From positions 94,600,807 to 94,664,806 of the forward strand of contig OZ010800.1 in NCBI GenBank assembly GCA_963932465.1: a stretch of DNA of 64,000 nucleotides, read 5' to 3'. Source of the stretch: Maratus speciosus. Lineage: Eukaryota; Arthropoda; Arachnida; Araneae; Salticidae. The notes beneath the pieces are model-generated. The model ran no database searches. It was not told the origin of the DNA and worked only from the letters and a program-made list of their open reading frames with translations. Both the position numbers and the translations under genes were made by a program. Positions 24,630-36,392 of this stretch are shown here, in pieces; positions within the stretch are counted from its first letter, which is position 1; every line of letters starts with the position of its first letter.

Positions 24630-27600
24630 GAGAGATAGAAATCCCCCCCCACTGTTAAAATGGATGTATGTTCCGCTTTCGACGAATTCCAGTTAGATAT
24701 TAAAAGGACAGTTAACTTCTTAAAGTTTCCTGCCATTCCTGTCTCTGTGTCTTGTGATGTTGGAATCAAGAGTATGTCATCACCTCTCCACTTAAGCGAC
24801 AAGCCATGGTTGACATTAATATTTTCTTGGATTGTGAACTTTGGCAAAATATTTAGTAAGCTTAGATTAGTTTATCTGGCATACATTTTATTTAGGCATA
24901 TTACATAGCTCGAGTCATCATGTCATGGTTACAAAAATATTTTTTTTTCCCTTTTGGCTCTCATTTGCTTTTGCAAAATACATAAGATGTACAACATAGG
25001 TTTGACGTATAGTTTTAAACTGTTATTTTTTTATGTTTCTCAATGACATGCATTCACATTCATACAGTGTTTTTTTTTTGTTTTTTTTTGTGTGTAAGTT
25101 TGTTTGCTTGTACTTCTGTCATGGTTTATGTGGGATACTTCAGTCATTGCGCTATTTTCCACGGGATAGCAAAATGTCTGAGGTGTGTATTTCGATCTAT
25201 GGTTAAGCAAGTTGGCCGCTAGCTTAATCAGGGATCGGATATGTTTCCTAACATGATTGATGGAGTTACACTAATATTAATTTTACAATTGGAGTATTGT
25301 TTACATTTTAAAAATTATTTTTAGATTGCTAAAATTTCACCTGTAATTGGTTCCTAATGCTGATGATGGATAACACCTTTACACTAATTTACACTTTATT
25401 TCTAACTTGCTATGGGCAGATAGCATTGTTAGGTATTAATCACACATGTTTTTTTCCCCTCTCATGCACATGGTTTGGGATGTCATGTTTGGCCTAGTAC
25501 TTCACACACACACACATTGACTCGTTCAGTTTTGCTGAATTTTGTTATATTTCAATTAATACTCACCATGGTTAAGGACATTCAGTGCCGTATGTGCATG
25601 TATACGTTTCTTTTATCATCATTTGTGTTTAGCTTAAAAATTTTATTTTTTTTTCACTGCATTCACAACTTCGTAGTTGTTTTTAGATAGACTTTCTTTT
25701 AATGTCAGGTGGTTTTTTTTGTTTTTTTTTAGTTCGTGTGTTTAAAAGTTTTGCAGAAATTATAACATAATGTAACTGTTGTACATTGTTTACACAGTCA
25801 TCTTAAAGGTTTTTTTTGCAAGGGATAATTAACCGGGTGTACAGCTTTACACATGCAGCTAATGTACTGTTAGACTTCATTGTTTACGCGCGGCTGGTGA
25901 CTCGTTGCTATTTTGAGTTATAACATAAGGTATTTTTTTTATTATATCTGACATGGTATTTGATATCGGTAAGAGTTTTTTTTATAAAATGTAGTCACAT
26001 GCATAATGTGAGCTGTTAGGGTCACTTTATTTTTCTAAAGGGCTATTCACATATACTCATTAAACTAAATCTTTGGCATTTTTTTTTCTTCTTCAGATTA
26101 AATTTTTTTTTTAATTTGCGAGATCAAGTCTCACAGTTGTCTTGTGACGGATACATACATTCATACCACATAAGGTACATTGCTTGTTATTTTTGGCTAC
26201 CAATATGTTTTTTTTTCCCTTTCATTCTTTTCTTGGAACATGTTTGGCTTGCATAGCTTCTACAATATTTAGCGTAGAGTTATACATTTTATGCACGCTT
26301 CTGTTAACTCAAGACAGTAATGAATTTGGCAGATGCAGTTTTGTTTCTTTTTAACCCTTAGTCAACCACTTATTCAACAGTTTTCTTTCACATGTAGTTC
26401 ATAGGTTGGATATTTGTTTGTGTTTCACAACAGTTGTTTTTTTAATACATTTTGGTACATTCTTATACATACATTACACTAGTTCATGTGTTGATTTACA
26501 TATTTTGTTGATTTGATTTCACACATTGTACTTTGCTAGCGATTTATTTGGCAGTATTTATTTTTGTTTTTTCTTACAAGTAGTTCATTGAATTGTACAC
26601 ACTGGCTGGGTTAGAGTTTAACCAGAGTTTACACACACATTACAAGTAGTTCATTTGTTTAATTAACCCTTATTCATTGCATTTTTATGATAACTCATTT
26701 ATTATGTAATTGAATTTCACTCGTATGCAAGTGTCTTGGGTTATTACACATATACTGTCTGTTTATTTTGTTGGCAATAACATTACAATTTTAGTTCATT
26801 GAAACATTAATACATAGAGTTCATGTGATATTATACAATTTGTTCATGTGTTTACTTACATGTTGTGTATGCTTGCGTACACTTTTTTTCATATGTTGCA
26901 TTACAAGTAGTTCATGAGTTTGGGAGTTTCCCCCCCCCTCCCTCCACACACATACAGTTTCTCCTTTTACTTTTCTATCTTTTAAATTTTACACAGTGTT
27001 TCAATATTAAAATACTTTTTTTTGCAAGGTTTTTTTTGTGTGCATAATGTCAGAACATATCAATGGCATCATCACTTTGTATCTATACAAAGATTTTAAT
27101 GTTTCTAGGAGTTATCCGTCACATGACATATTAAACTACACATACATTTCGAATTTGTTTACTGTTAGCATGTAACATTTTTTTTTACACTTTCATTGGA
27201 TACTTCTTACTTGGAGGTGGCAGATCGAGTAAGATATCTTGTTACACTATATAAAATTGTATGTATTTTCTTATTAATTTTTTTATAAGTTTGCCAGGGG
27301 TTAAATTTTGATCAATACACGGAAAGTCGGGATGGCAGTTTAAAAATTCATAAAATGCTAAATTATGCCATACTGTGATTTTTTTTTTTTTTGGAAACCG
27401 GGGACTTAGTTAAATTGCAGGAATCTAAAAAAAACTACCCTTATTATTTAGGGCAGAAGCCATAAGCTGATGCAACTAGAATTCACAAAATTTCAATATT
27501 TAGGGCTACACTTGTTTGAGCGCGTGCAGCTTGCACAATTTTTGTCTCTGGTAGTCCTGTGCGTTATGCACAAATTTTTGTAAGTTTCTTATGCCAGTAA

Positions 27601-28252
27601 TGAAGCAACCTAAGATAATATTTCAAGATTCTTAAGAGAAGCTTCAATTTTATGAAAGAATTCATTTTTCCTTAAAGTAACAAATTTTTTTTACTGGTGT
27701 GTTTTTGTCCTTTGTTTTTAGTAGCTTGCATTTATTTAATATTATGATCTCATGTAAGATCAAATTTTTGATCGTATATACAGTATATACAGTAAATGCT
27801 TCTCTATATGATTAGATACATGACTAAAATGCTGGTAACAGCGCCACAATACAATGCCACAAAGAAAAAAAAATAAATATAGGATCCTGTATTATCAACT
27901 AATGTGGCCCTTTTAATTTGTGGAATATTTAATAAAAAAAAAGATTATTTTGAATATTATGAGCGCTCAGTCATGGACATAACACAATTCTTGTGAATTG
28001 TTTTGAAAGCAAGCAAATATATTTTTTTCCTACTTACTTATAGTTGTATAAAATATCTTACAGGAGCTAACGGGAAATAGTTTCACAGACGAGTTAAAAT
28101 AAGTTTCTTGGTAGATATCAACTTAAATAGTTAATTTCACTTATTTTGTCATGATACATATTCTGTAAGTGCGAAGGTGGACAAAGGATTTTAGGTAGAT
28201 ATAAAGCTGCAACGTACACGTTTCAGCTTTCTTCTGTTGTGGTGGTGAGTTA
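24556..28252 (+). other. Non-coding interior of the LTR element
   Basis: T-rich on the plus strand, with (TA)n at 24599-24626. Variants of ACAAGTAGTTCATT recur at about 26390, 26576, 26642 and 26902, usually near ACACACATTA. Short frames (24660-24908, 25475-25690, 26865-27047) show no family resemblance. Confidence 0.6.
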
Positions 28253-28845
28253 TGTGACAGCGTTTCTGTCCCATAGGTATCATTTTTATTCAAAAGTAAT
28301 TTAAAACATAACTTTCTTACTTTTAGATCATATTAGCCTCCCCCCCTCTTTCTTATAATGAAATAGGTGATTACATTCATTTCTCAAAAACATCCAGATT
28401 TTATTAATGTGGTTTCGTTCTTTTTCTAAAAACATCTTTATTTCACGCCGCTCAAAGATTCATTTTCTTTTTTCTTTTTTTTCCCTTATCTGTCTGTTCC
28501 ACTGCAGCTGCTAGTAACAATATATCTTCATTTAATTTCATGCAGAGAAAAGCTTCCTTATCACTGCTGAGATGGAACCGTTGAAAATCTTTTAACAACG
28601 AATGTGAAAGGAATGTATTTTATGCGAGTTCTGCATCTTTCCCTTTCCTCGGTCTGCAGTATGTAATTTTAAGTAACACTTGTTTAAGCGAATGCCAGTC
28701 TGTAATATAAACACCTCCCAGATGTTTCTGCAGTCTCTCACATCGAAATGACATGCGGATTTTAAATTCACGTTGCATGGAGGTTAAATCTTTTTGTCAG
28801 TTGAGTTGCACTTAAGTAAACGAACCCCACTGAATCCTCATTACA
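28253..28845 (+). repeat. Right LTR, short form
   Basis: 593 bp; lacks the segment corresponding to about 24064-24510. Followed by GGTCC. Confidence 0.85.
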
Positions 28846-29146
28846 GGTCCAGGGACCCCGGCCCTTAAAAAATTAAAAATCTGAGCCTCACATGCATCAG
28901 GACCTGTTTTGGACTATCCTCACTTAAATTTTCAGACTTCTGCATGCGGTTGAATTTGCTAGCCATCGCACGTATTCAAAGCGAAACTTTGCTTTATTAG
29001 CATATATATTTTTCCAATCTTGAAGTAACGTTTTTCAGCTAAAACGTTTCATATGAACATTTGCACTCTTTACTTAAAGTTCACAAAAGTTACTCTATAC
29101 ACTTAGCAAATACATTATGCACATTATATTTTGATTGCATTCGCGC

Positions 29147-29659
29147 ATGCACAGTGAAATAATTTTTACTAAACCTGATCATTTTTCATCCAATTTTTAT
29201 CATTTGTTAATTCTGATTGCAGATTATTGTGTACAATGTTGTTTGTCATATTTTTTGAAAAGAACTTTTTTTTATATATTAAGAACTCTGCAAATTATAA
29301 GCAATATAATTGGCGAAAGTTGGTACTGTTTTTATAAAAACTCTAATTTCTCTACGAGTATGCATGCTGTCCTCATAAAAATGAACACAGTATATTACAA
29401 TAAGCCACTTATTAATAATCTAGAGTTAGAACACTTTTGTTACATTAATTTTTACACAGTTATCCAAAAGATATTCGTTTTTTTTTTCAATTTGTTGACG
29501 GTCCGCCATGGGGTTTCGGGAAAAAATCTTCACAGAAATATAAGACTTATACTATACTGTTTACATACCTACAGTTTCAGGTTAATTCCTCATGCATGTT
29601 TCTATATATTTAACAAAACGTCTGAAATCGCAAGTCACCGGTCACCTTTGGCTATATAG
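29147..29659 (+). CDS. Orphan open reading frame, doubtful
   Basis: 170 codons from an ATG at 29147. It is rich in F, Y, I, N, H and C with scattered hydrophobic stretches. I recognise no domain. It is long for this stop-rich DNA, yet one such frame in 64 kb may arise by chance. No neighbouring coding sequence supports it. Confidence 0.12.
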   Translation: MHSEIIFTKPDHFSSNFYHLLILIADYCVQCCLSYFLKRTFFYILRTLQIISNIIGESWYCFYKNSNFSTSMHAVLIKMNTVYYNKPLINNLELEHFCYINFYTVIQKIFVFFFNLLTVRHGVSGKNLHRNIRLILYCLHTYSFRLIPHACFYIFNKTSEIASHRSPLAI

Positions 29660-30737
29660 TGTAGTACCTCTGTTATAGTAATGCTTATGAGTAGTCTGTT
29701 GTAATGTGTAAAACTGAAATCTAAATCATTTTTAAAAACTAATAGTTGCAAAAAACATTGAACTGATTTTAATCTTTATTACTTTTGTAACAGGTGCAAG
29801 TTACCTTTATACCATCGTACAGTACTTGCTATAAAACACAAATCTTTCATAACATATTACACAAAACATAAAAAAGTTCTTCTTCTATAAGGTAAATAAA
29901 TCATACTAATAATATAATCGCAAAATACCTAAAACAATGGCTGATCGTTTTGAACCGTATTTCTTTATACATATTTATGTATATCCTGTGAATGTTTCAT
30001 TAGAAAATAATGTGTTTAAAAGGTTTATGTATTTTTTTGATGTCGTAAACGTCATTTATAATTTTTAAACTGAAATTGTAATTTTTATTTGTCTGTGATA
30101 TGAAAAAAAGAACGCATTATGCTTTGTTTGCCCTTTTCTGTAAATGAAGTATTTTTACTTTATTTCTTAGAATATACAGTCAAAGTCATTTATTAAATAA
30201 ATCTTTAAAGTGCTTTAAATTCTATGAAACTATTTATCATTGCATTTTCAATGAGCTGAGAAAAAAATGCAAATGTTCATCAGAAATTTTATAACGTTAC
30301 AAAGTTTCACAGGTTTTTATCGTTTCATTTCATATAAATATATTTTATTACAATGGCACACATAATGTTCACATCTAAAAATTTTACTGAAATTAAATTG
30401 CACAAATTTCAAAATGTATCTTCGCATATGTTTACGTACTTGGACATTTCAGATAAATCACATTGAATCTAAATCTTTTTTTCGAATACAGATCTATAAA
30501 AGAATAAAATCGTTATTCGCAGAAAGATTATTCCTCGATTTCATTCTTCACAGACTCGTTTGTTGATAATGGTGTGAAATAGAAAAATCGATTTTTTTAA
30601 TGGAATGAAATATTTCTATATCATTTAAAGGGTAAAGAATGAAATCGTTTCTGTTGCATTTTTTTATTAGATTGCTTATTCTATTTTTAGAGTTTAACTT
30701 GTAATTTTCAATTTCTACTGGAATTTTGTTTTGTTTG
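29660..30737. other. Non-coding spacer
   Basis: AT-rich; no gene, RNA gene or transposon end recognised. Confidence 0.4.
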
Positions 30738-31292
30738 TTGAGCTAGTACTTTTCTAGAGCCATCTTGTAGGTAAAATGTAGTTATAATCGCGGTTCGTAA
30801 ATATCATGATATATTCGAAAACATCAAAAATATCCGATATTTTGATGTATATCTGATATTTTCGATATATATCCGATATTTTCGATATATATCCGATATT
30901 TTCAACATATATCCGATATTTTCAAACTAGTAAACACATTTCTGACAATAAATATTTTCAAGAATACTGTAAATTATAAACTAAAACGTATTATTGTACT
31001 ATACGCACTATACTACTGTAATTTGTTTAGTTTCGAGAGCTAGTACATTTCTAGGGACTTCTTGTTGGTAAAATGCAGTTATAATCGCGGTTCCTAAATA
31101 TCATGATGTATTTGAAAATATAAAAAATATCCAATATTTTGATATATATCCGATATTTTCGATATATATTCAGTGTTTTCGATATATATCCAATGTTTTC
31201 GATATATATCGATATATATTTCGATATATTTTTCAACTAGTAAATACATTGCGGACAATAAATATTTTCAAGCATACTGTAAATTAGAAACT
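30738..31292 (+). repeat. ~300-bp tandem duplication with AT minisatellite core
   Basis: Unit 1 (about 30738-30992) and unit 2 (about 31037-31292) share GAGCTAGTAC, TTATAATCGCGGTTC and ACAATAAATATTTTCAAG. Each holds several 20-base repeats built on GATATATATCCGATATTTTC. A related GATATATAT cluster lies at 31846-31890. The minus-strand frame 31051-31236 is only a translation of the minisatellite. Confidence 0.75.
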
Positions 31293-34184
31293 AAAACGTA
31301 TTACATTTAACATGAAAAATTTAACAATATTCTAAAAATGCTTTTCTTTTTCCTTTTTCCCACTTAGAATAAAACTGAAGATCAAAATTTATAAACAAAT
31401 TTTAAATAGAAAATAGTTTTTTAATTGAAGAATTTTAACATAAATGTAAGCTTGTCTTGCTTTTTATTCTCTAACATGCTGTACAATTTAGACAAAAAAA
31501 GCATAAAGATTCTTTTCTAATGAAGCTGTATATAACTGATTATCTAAATTAGTCAGTTTATCTTATGTTTTGAATTAATTATCTCGCATAATTATTAGTT
31601 CTTAATTAAAAAATTAAAGCTTCAAACATAAAGTTTGGAAAATTATTTGTTTTCTTTGTCTAAGAAAGTCACTGCCAGAGACAAAAGTTCTTTATCCAGA
31701 TAGGCAATCACAGTTGAAAATTTCATTTACACTTATTTTGACTGAAAATGTCAAAATTATCTTGCACAGTGATATTTTGAAAATAGATAGCAAGTATATT
31801 GATACATCAAAACTATCAAAAATCTTGATGTTTTAAAAGTAAATATAGGATATATATCAAGATATATATTATGATATATATCCATTGGCATATATCAACG
31901 AACCCGGGTTATAATAGTCCATTAAGTAAAGTTTATTGCAGAAACAGGTTCTTGTGAGTTAATCGAGCCTTTATTCAGATTTCAATCAAGTAGCTTCAGA
32001 GACAACTTATAGTAACAACGCAACAATTTCTGTCACAAGTGTTAAGAGTGAAAATTATTTTACAACATCGTTTAAACACTTATATTACTATATATCTAAA
32101 ATGTATTTAACAACATTGACACAGCCCGATAAAACATTTTTAAGTAATACTTAGTGTGTGTTTTAAGAAGGAAGAGAAATTCAAATTCGTTTTGAGGGTA
32201 CCTGAGAGATTAAATAAAGAAATAAAGGGGTGACAGTTGAAATTTTGAAATTTTATCCTAAATAAACTTGTGCCGCACTACTATTTCCTTGTAACTGTAG
32301 TGTAGGAAAGTATTATCAGTGGAATGATGTTCTATGAAAACAGTTTTTTTTTTGGCTTTTAGAATTGGAACTATGAATACGTTAACATATTTTGTGACGT
32401 GCTGAAAACACACATGCTGGGAATGATAAATTTTTAATTTTTTAATCAGATGTTAATTTTGCTGCCATTATTGACAGACAGTGCTATTTATTACATACAC
32501 CCAAAAACTATTCATTGACTTTTGTGGTCATGCAAAATAAAACAAAAAATCTTTTAAAAATCATGGGCATATCTTGGCAATAGTGATTTGTTAAGGGTGC
32601 AATAAAAACAGGCAATTTGGTTAACACGTTAATATTGATTTACCAAAAATAAATATAACATAATTATAATTCCGTTCTTCCACTGCCCTATCTAAGTACT
32701 ACATTAAAATTTTGCAAAGTATGTACAGTTTACTCATCAACAAACTCTGTAATATGTTTTGTTGCTTCATCACAAGACGTTCACCATAAATATCGCAAAA
32801 CAGATTTTTGTAAGTTACACAATCATTTTTATCCATTGAAATCATATTCAACATTCCCAAAACATTATTCCTTACTCATTTTTTTTTCTTTGCTAAAAAT
32901 TTTTAACATTCACTTAAAGAAACCACACATACTTTCTCGTCTATTGATATATATTTAATTTACTGGCCAAACTGAAGATCTTAGTTTCTGGCAAAAATGT
33001 ACGTGATACAATTACTTGAGTATTTTTCTCTAAATAAGCATCCAAAGATCTCTTAGTTTAAAAATTTATTTTCATCACAGACCTGTTCAGTGTAAGATGA
33101 CAATTTATCACAGAGTCAGAACAATGTCATCTTATGATGTTTTTGGCTTACGTACTCCACTAGTAAAGATACAACACATGCATTTTTACAATAAAAATAA
33201 ACATATACAAGCTAAAAAAACTATTAAAATGAACATACAGACATTTAAAGAACGAAACTTTTTGGGAATGTTAAGACTTAGTATAATATATCATTAATTC
33301 ATTAAGGTTTCAGTTCATATGTTGATAATATTTAAAAATATTTTATTAATTGCAGACATATTTTCAAAGATATATTGGCTATTTTCTATTAGTGATATGT
33401 TCTATGTATTCTCTATGATATCATTCCGTTTTAATATATATGGAAACAGATGTGATAGTTCCTTGTCTGACGACTTCATTACATACTATGTAGGAGGTAG
33501 TAAGTAATTTAATATAATTAAGTATAGGTATGCTAATATATGCTTGCACACAAAAAGTGCAAATTTACTTCTATTCACTATGAATAAGTAACGGGAAAAA
33601 GGACCGTAATTAGCTGCACATAAATACAAATTCTTAAAAATCTTCTGCCGAATTAAACAGTCTTCAGAAATTGTTGGTAAAACATTTTAGGAGTTCGTCA
33701 TCTTGTAACCATTCAATCTTTCATTTTGCAACTCCACTAGTATTTCTTGATTCAGCTTTTCTTTTAATAAGACAGTCAATAGTAAAACAAATTGCAATGA
33801 TTTATCTAAAATTACTATACCTTTCTTCCTAATCTATCTTCCTATTCCGTCTCCTTGAACATAAGTATACCCTTTTGCGAGTGTAAACAGGAATTTATAC
33901 TTGAAGTTATGTAGAAATTAGTTTATTCGTGTTGTACGGTATTTGATGAGTCACTGTTTTCTAAGCCGTGAAATCCAAAACAGCTGTATGTGAATAAGAA
34001 ACATCCATTATGTGGGAATTAAGCCCATTGAATTGATTCTTCATTATAAATTCTAATTAAGAAATAAACATTTTATCAATCACATACAAAAATTCATAAT
34101 TCCTTCTAGCATTGTTGACACTGAATATTAGAAATTCCTATACTGGAATGTAAGGATTATTTTCTGCACTATATATATATATAT
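31293..34184. other. Non-coding spacer
   Basis: No gene seen. Short frames at 33097-33507 have no recognisable content. Confidence 0.4.
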
Positions 34185-34767
34185 TAGGGTGGGCCGAAAA
34201 AAACTTTTTGTTTGATTTCGATGATGGGTAGTGCGGAAAAGTGGCCACTAGTGGCACCAAGTTCACACAAAAAATTTGAGATTTTTAGGACAATTCCTAT
34301 ATTTGCCGCTTTTGGCTTGAAGTTTTGCTAAAATGCTGATTTTTGAACTTTTTTAGCAAAAATTTAAAAAATGTTAAATTAAGCTTATTTTAATCGTATT
34401 TACTTGAAAAGGCATATTTAATGTTCCAAATGTATAAATATGCTCTGATAATGTATTACTTAATTGCTATGTGTATTTTAAATTAGACGATTTTATAGCC
34501 TTTTCGTGTTTAAGTGAGCAAAAGTTGCATGTATTGTTTGAATCTTTCAACAGTTTCTCTCCTTTGTCTTGTTTATGTCCCTTGGTCTTCCTTATTTTTT
34601 TCGATGCTAGGGTCATATATTTGGGTGACGGACAGCAGAATCCCCCAGAAACAGATCTGGAGGGAGAGAAGGGGGTGAGGCGAGAACTTAAGCGAACCCA
34701 GTGACTCATCCCGATCTTGGGGGAGTGAAGGAGGAAATACAAGAGGGGAGAAAGTGCGATAAGGGAT
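34185..34767 (+). repeat. Left terminal inverted repeat, 583 bp
   Basis: Pairs with 35721-36306. It includes GGCCACTAGTGGC (34242-34254), itself palindromic, and a GC-richer inner part (about 34600-34750). Small frames on both strands inside it are by-products. Confidence 0.85.
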
Positions 34768-34911
34768 GTTTATTATTTTTCAGTGCTCGGTTTCCCTGTG
34801 ACATTTGTTCAGTGTAAAAGTAAAACCTTTTTCTCGTGCAATGCATTGCTTTTTGGATCGTTTAACGTGACTTTACCGTGTTTTGTGCGTTTTATTACGA
34901 CGAGTTTGGAA

Positions 34912-35729
34912 ATGGCTAGTGCGAAAGTTCATGATCATGTAAAGACATGTGATAGTGTGAAAAGTAGCCATTTTGGGGCACCATGCAAATTGAAAGACTT
35001 GCAATTGCCAACTATTGCTGACATCATGCGCCACTACTATTGGTTGCGAAACGATATAGAAGAAAGTCGAGATATTTATCTTCAACCAGTGGATGATATT
35101 ATTAAAATGGCAGGTGAAAAAGTTTCCGAAATCTGGATAAAATCTTCCATACCAGTGGTTTCCCAACGAACAATTAACGGAGAGATTAAAAACTATTACA
35201 ATGAGCGTAGATCATTGGAGAAATCTTGTAATCATACGGGCGTTAAAGGCAAGGCGATCTGCGAAGATTTCGTACGAAATGCGGAAACCTCTCTCTTTGA
35301 CATTACAGCTTGTAAGTGTAGAGGCTTGAACAATTTAGCTGCGACATCAGACGTAAAGTTCCTCATCGGGAGGTGAACTTCTTGAAGGATCAAAGAACTT
35401 TTCGAAAAATGTTTATCGGAAATATTGATTTAAAAACAAGCAAAACTCTTGCAAAGAAAATATCGCGGAAAATGGAGAGGGATACAATTTCAACGATTAA
35501 TAGTGGTTCTGCGACAAAGCCTTCAACGAGTGGAGTTAGATCCAGATGGAAGACAGTTATATTGTTGGAAGATTCAAGTAGTGGGAGCTTTCAAGCAAGC
35601 AGTTCGACTGAATCTGAATTTGAACCAGGCCCTTCAAAGTCAAACACTCCTAAACGCATATTCCTGTCTCGCACAGCGTCCGCCATGTCTCAAGGAAACG
35701 GAACACTGAAAATAATAACCATCCCTTAA
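34912..35729 (+). pseudogene. Uncharacterised protein of the long-TIR element, one frameshift
   Basis: The first ATG with a fair context is at 34912 (MASAKVHDH); the open frame reaches back to 34783 just after a TTTTTCAG stretch. Seen: LPTIADIMRHYYWL, then VSEIWIKSSIPV, then SLFDITACKCR. A shift of one base near 35325 leads into the frame that holds VNFLKDQRTFRKMFIGNID and a Ser-rich acidic tail ending at 35729, inside the right inverted repeat. The order LPT...IW..ARIP-like...LFDI..CKC...FL.DQR resembles an uncharacterised family I recall as common in arthropod and cnidarian gene sets. This is memory, not a search. The family's role is unknown. Without the shift the protein would be about 272 residues. 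Confidence 0.6.
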
Positions 35730-36303
35730 TTCACTTTCTTCTCTCTTGTATTTCCTCCTTCACTCCCCCAACATCGCAATGAGTCACAGCGTTCGCTTAA
35801 GTTCTCGCCTCACCCCTTCTCTCCTTCCAGATCTGTTTCTGAGGGATTCTGCTGTCCGTCACCCAAATATATGACCCTTAAAGCATCGAAAAAAATAAGG
35901 AAGACGAAGGGACATAAACGAGACAAAAGAGAGAAACCGTTGAAAGATTCAAACAATACATGCAACTTTTGCTCACTTAAACGCAAAAAGGCTATAAAAA
36001 TCGTCTAATTTAAAATACACATAGCAATTAAATAATACATTATCAGAGTTTATTTATACATTTGGAACATAAAATATGCCTTTTCAAGTAAATACGATTA
36101 AAATAAGTTTAATTTAACATTTTAAAAATTTTTGCTAAAAAAGTTCAAAAATCAGCATTTTAGCAAAACTTCAAGCCAAAAGCGGCAAATATAGGAATTG
36201 TCCTAAAAATCTCAAATTTTTTGTGTGAACTTGGTGCCACTAGTGGCCACTTTTCCGCACTACCCATCATCGAAAATAAAAAAAAAGTTTTTTTCGGCCC
36301 ACC

Positions 36304-36306
<3 letters not shown>
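35721..36306 (-). repeat. Right terminal inverted repeat, 586 bp
   Basis: Inverted copy of 34185-34767 with scattered single-base differences. The stop codon of the central frame (35727-35729) lies in its first bases. Confidence 0.85.

Positions 36307-36391
<85 letters not shown>
36307..36391. repeat. (TA)n microsatellite
   Basis: About 42 TA units directly after the long-TIR element. A shorter (TA)n lies before its left end, so the insertion target was a TA tract. Confidence 0.95.

Positions 36392-36392
<1 letters not shown>

Larger units (their letters stand above)
23512..28845 (+). mobile_element. LTR retroelement with non-coding interior (LARD-like)
   Basis: Direct terminal repeats start TGTGACAGCG and end CTCATTACA (23512-24555 and 28253-28845). 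They are flanked by the 5-bp direct repeat GGTCC (23507-23511 and 28846-28850). The LTRs differ by only about a dozen substitutions in roughly 590 aligned bases, so insertion is recent. A TGG-starting stretch six bases inside (24562) is a candidate primer site. The 3.7-kb interior has no gag, protease, RT or integrase. This is the structure of a large retrotransposon derivative that relies on proteins of another element. The partner is unknown. Orientation is assumed from the candidate primer site only. Confidence 0.85.
34185..36306 (+). mobile_element. Long-TIR transposon carrying one unknown gene
   Basis: The ends TAGGGTGGGCCG and CGGCCCACCCTA bound a 2122-bp element. Its arms, 34185-34767 and 35721-36306, are inverted copies about 585 bases long and mostly identical. 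The unique centre (about 950 bases) is almost filled by one reading frame. The element sits in (TA)n; the target duplication is TA or a longer AT string and cannot be fixed. No DDE transposase or other known nuclease is visible, so it is either non-autonomous with a captured gene or encodes an unfamiliar protein. Confidence 0.85.

Noticed and set aside
31051..31236. 61-codon Ile/Tyr-rich frame
   Set aside because: Simple translation of the GATATATAT minisatellite.
36307..36391. (TA)n as an origin or regulatory site
   Set aside because: An ordinary microsatellite; it explains the target of the neighbouring insertion.
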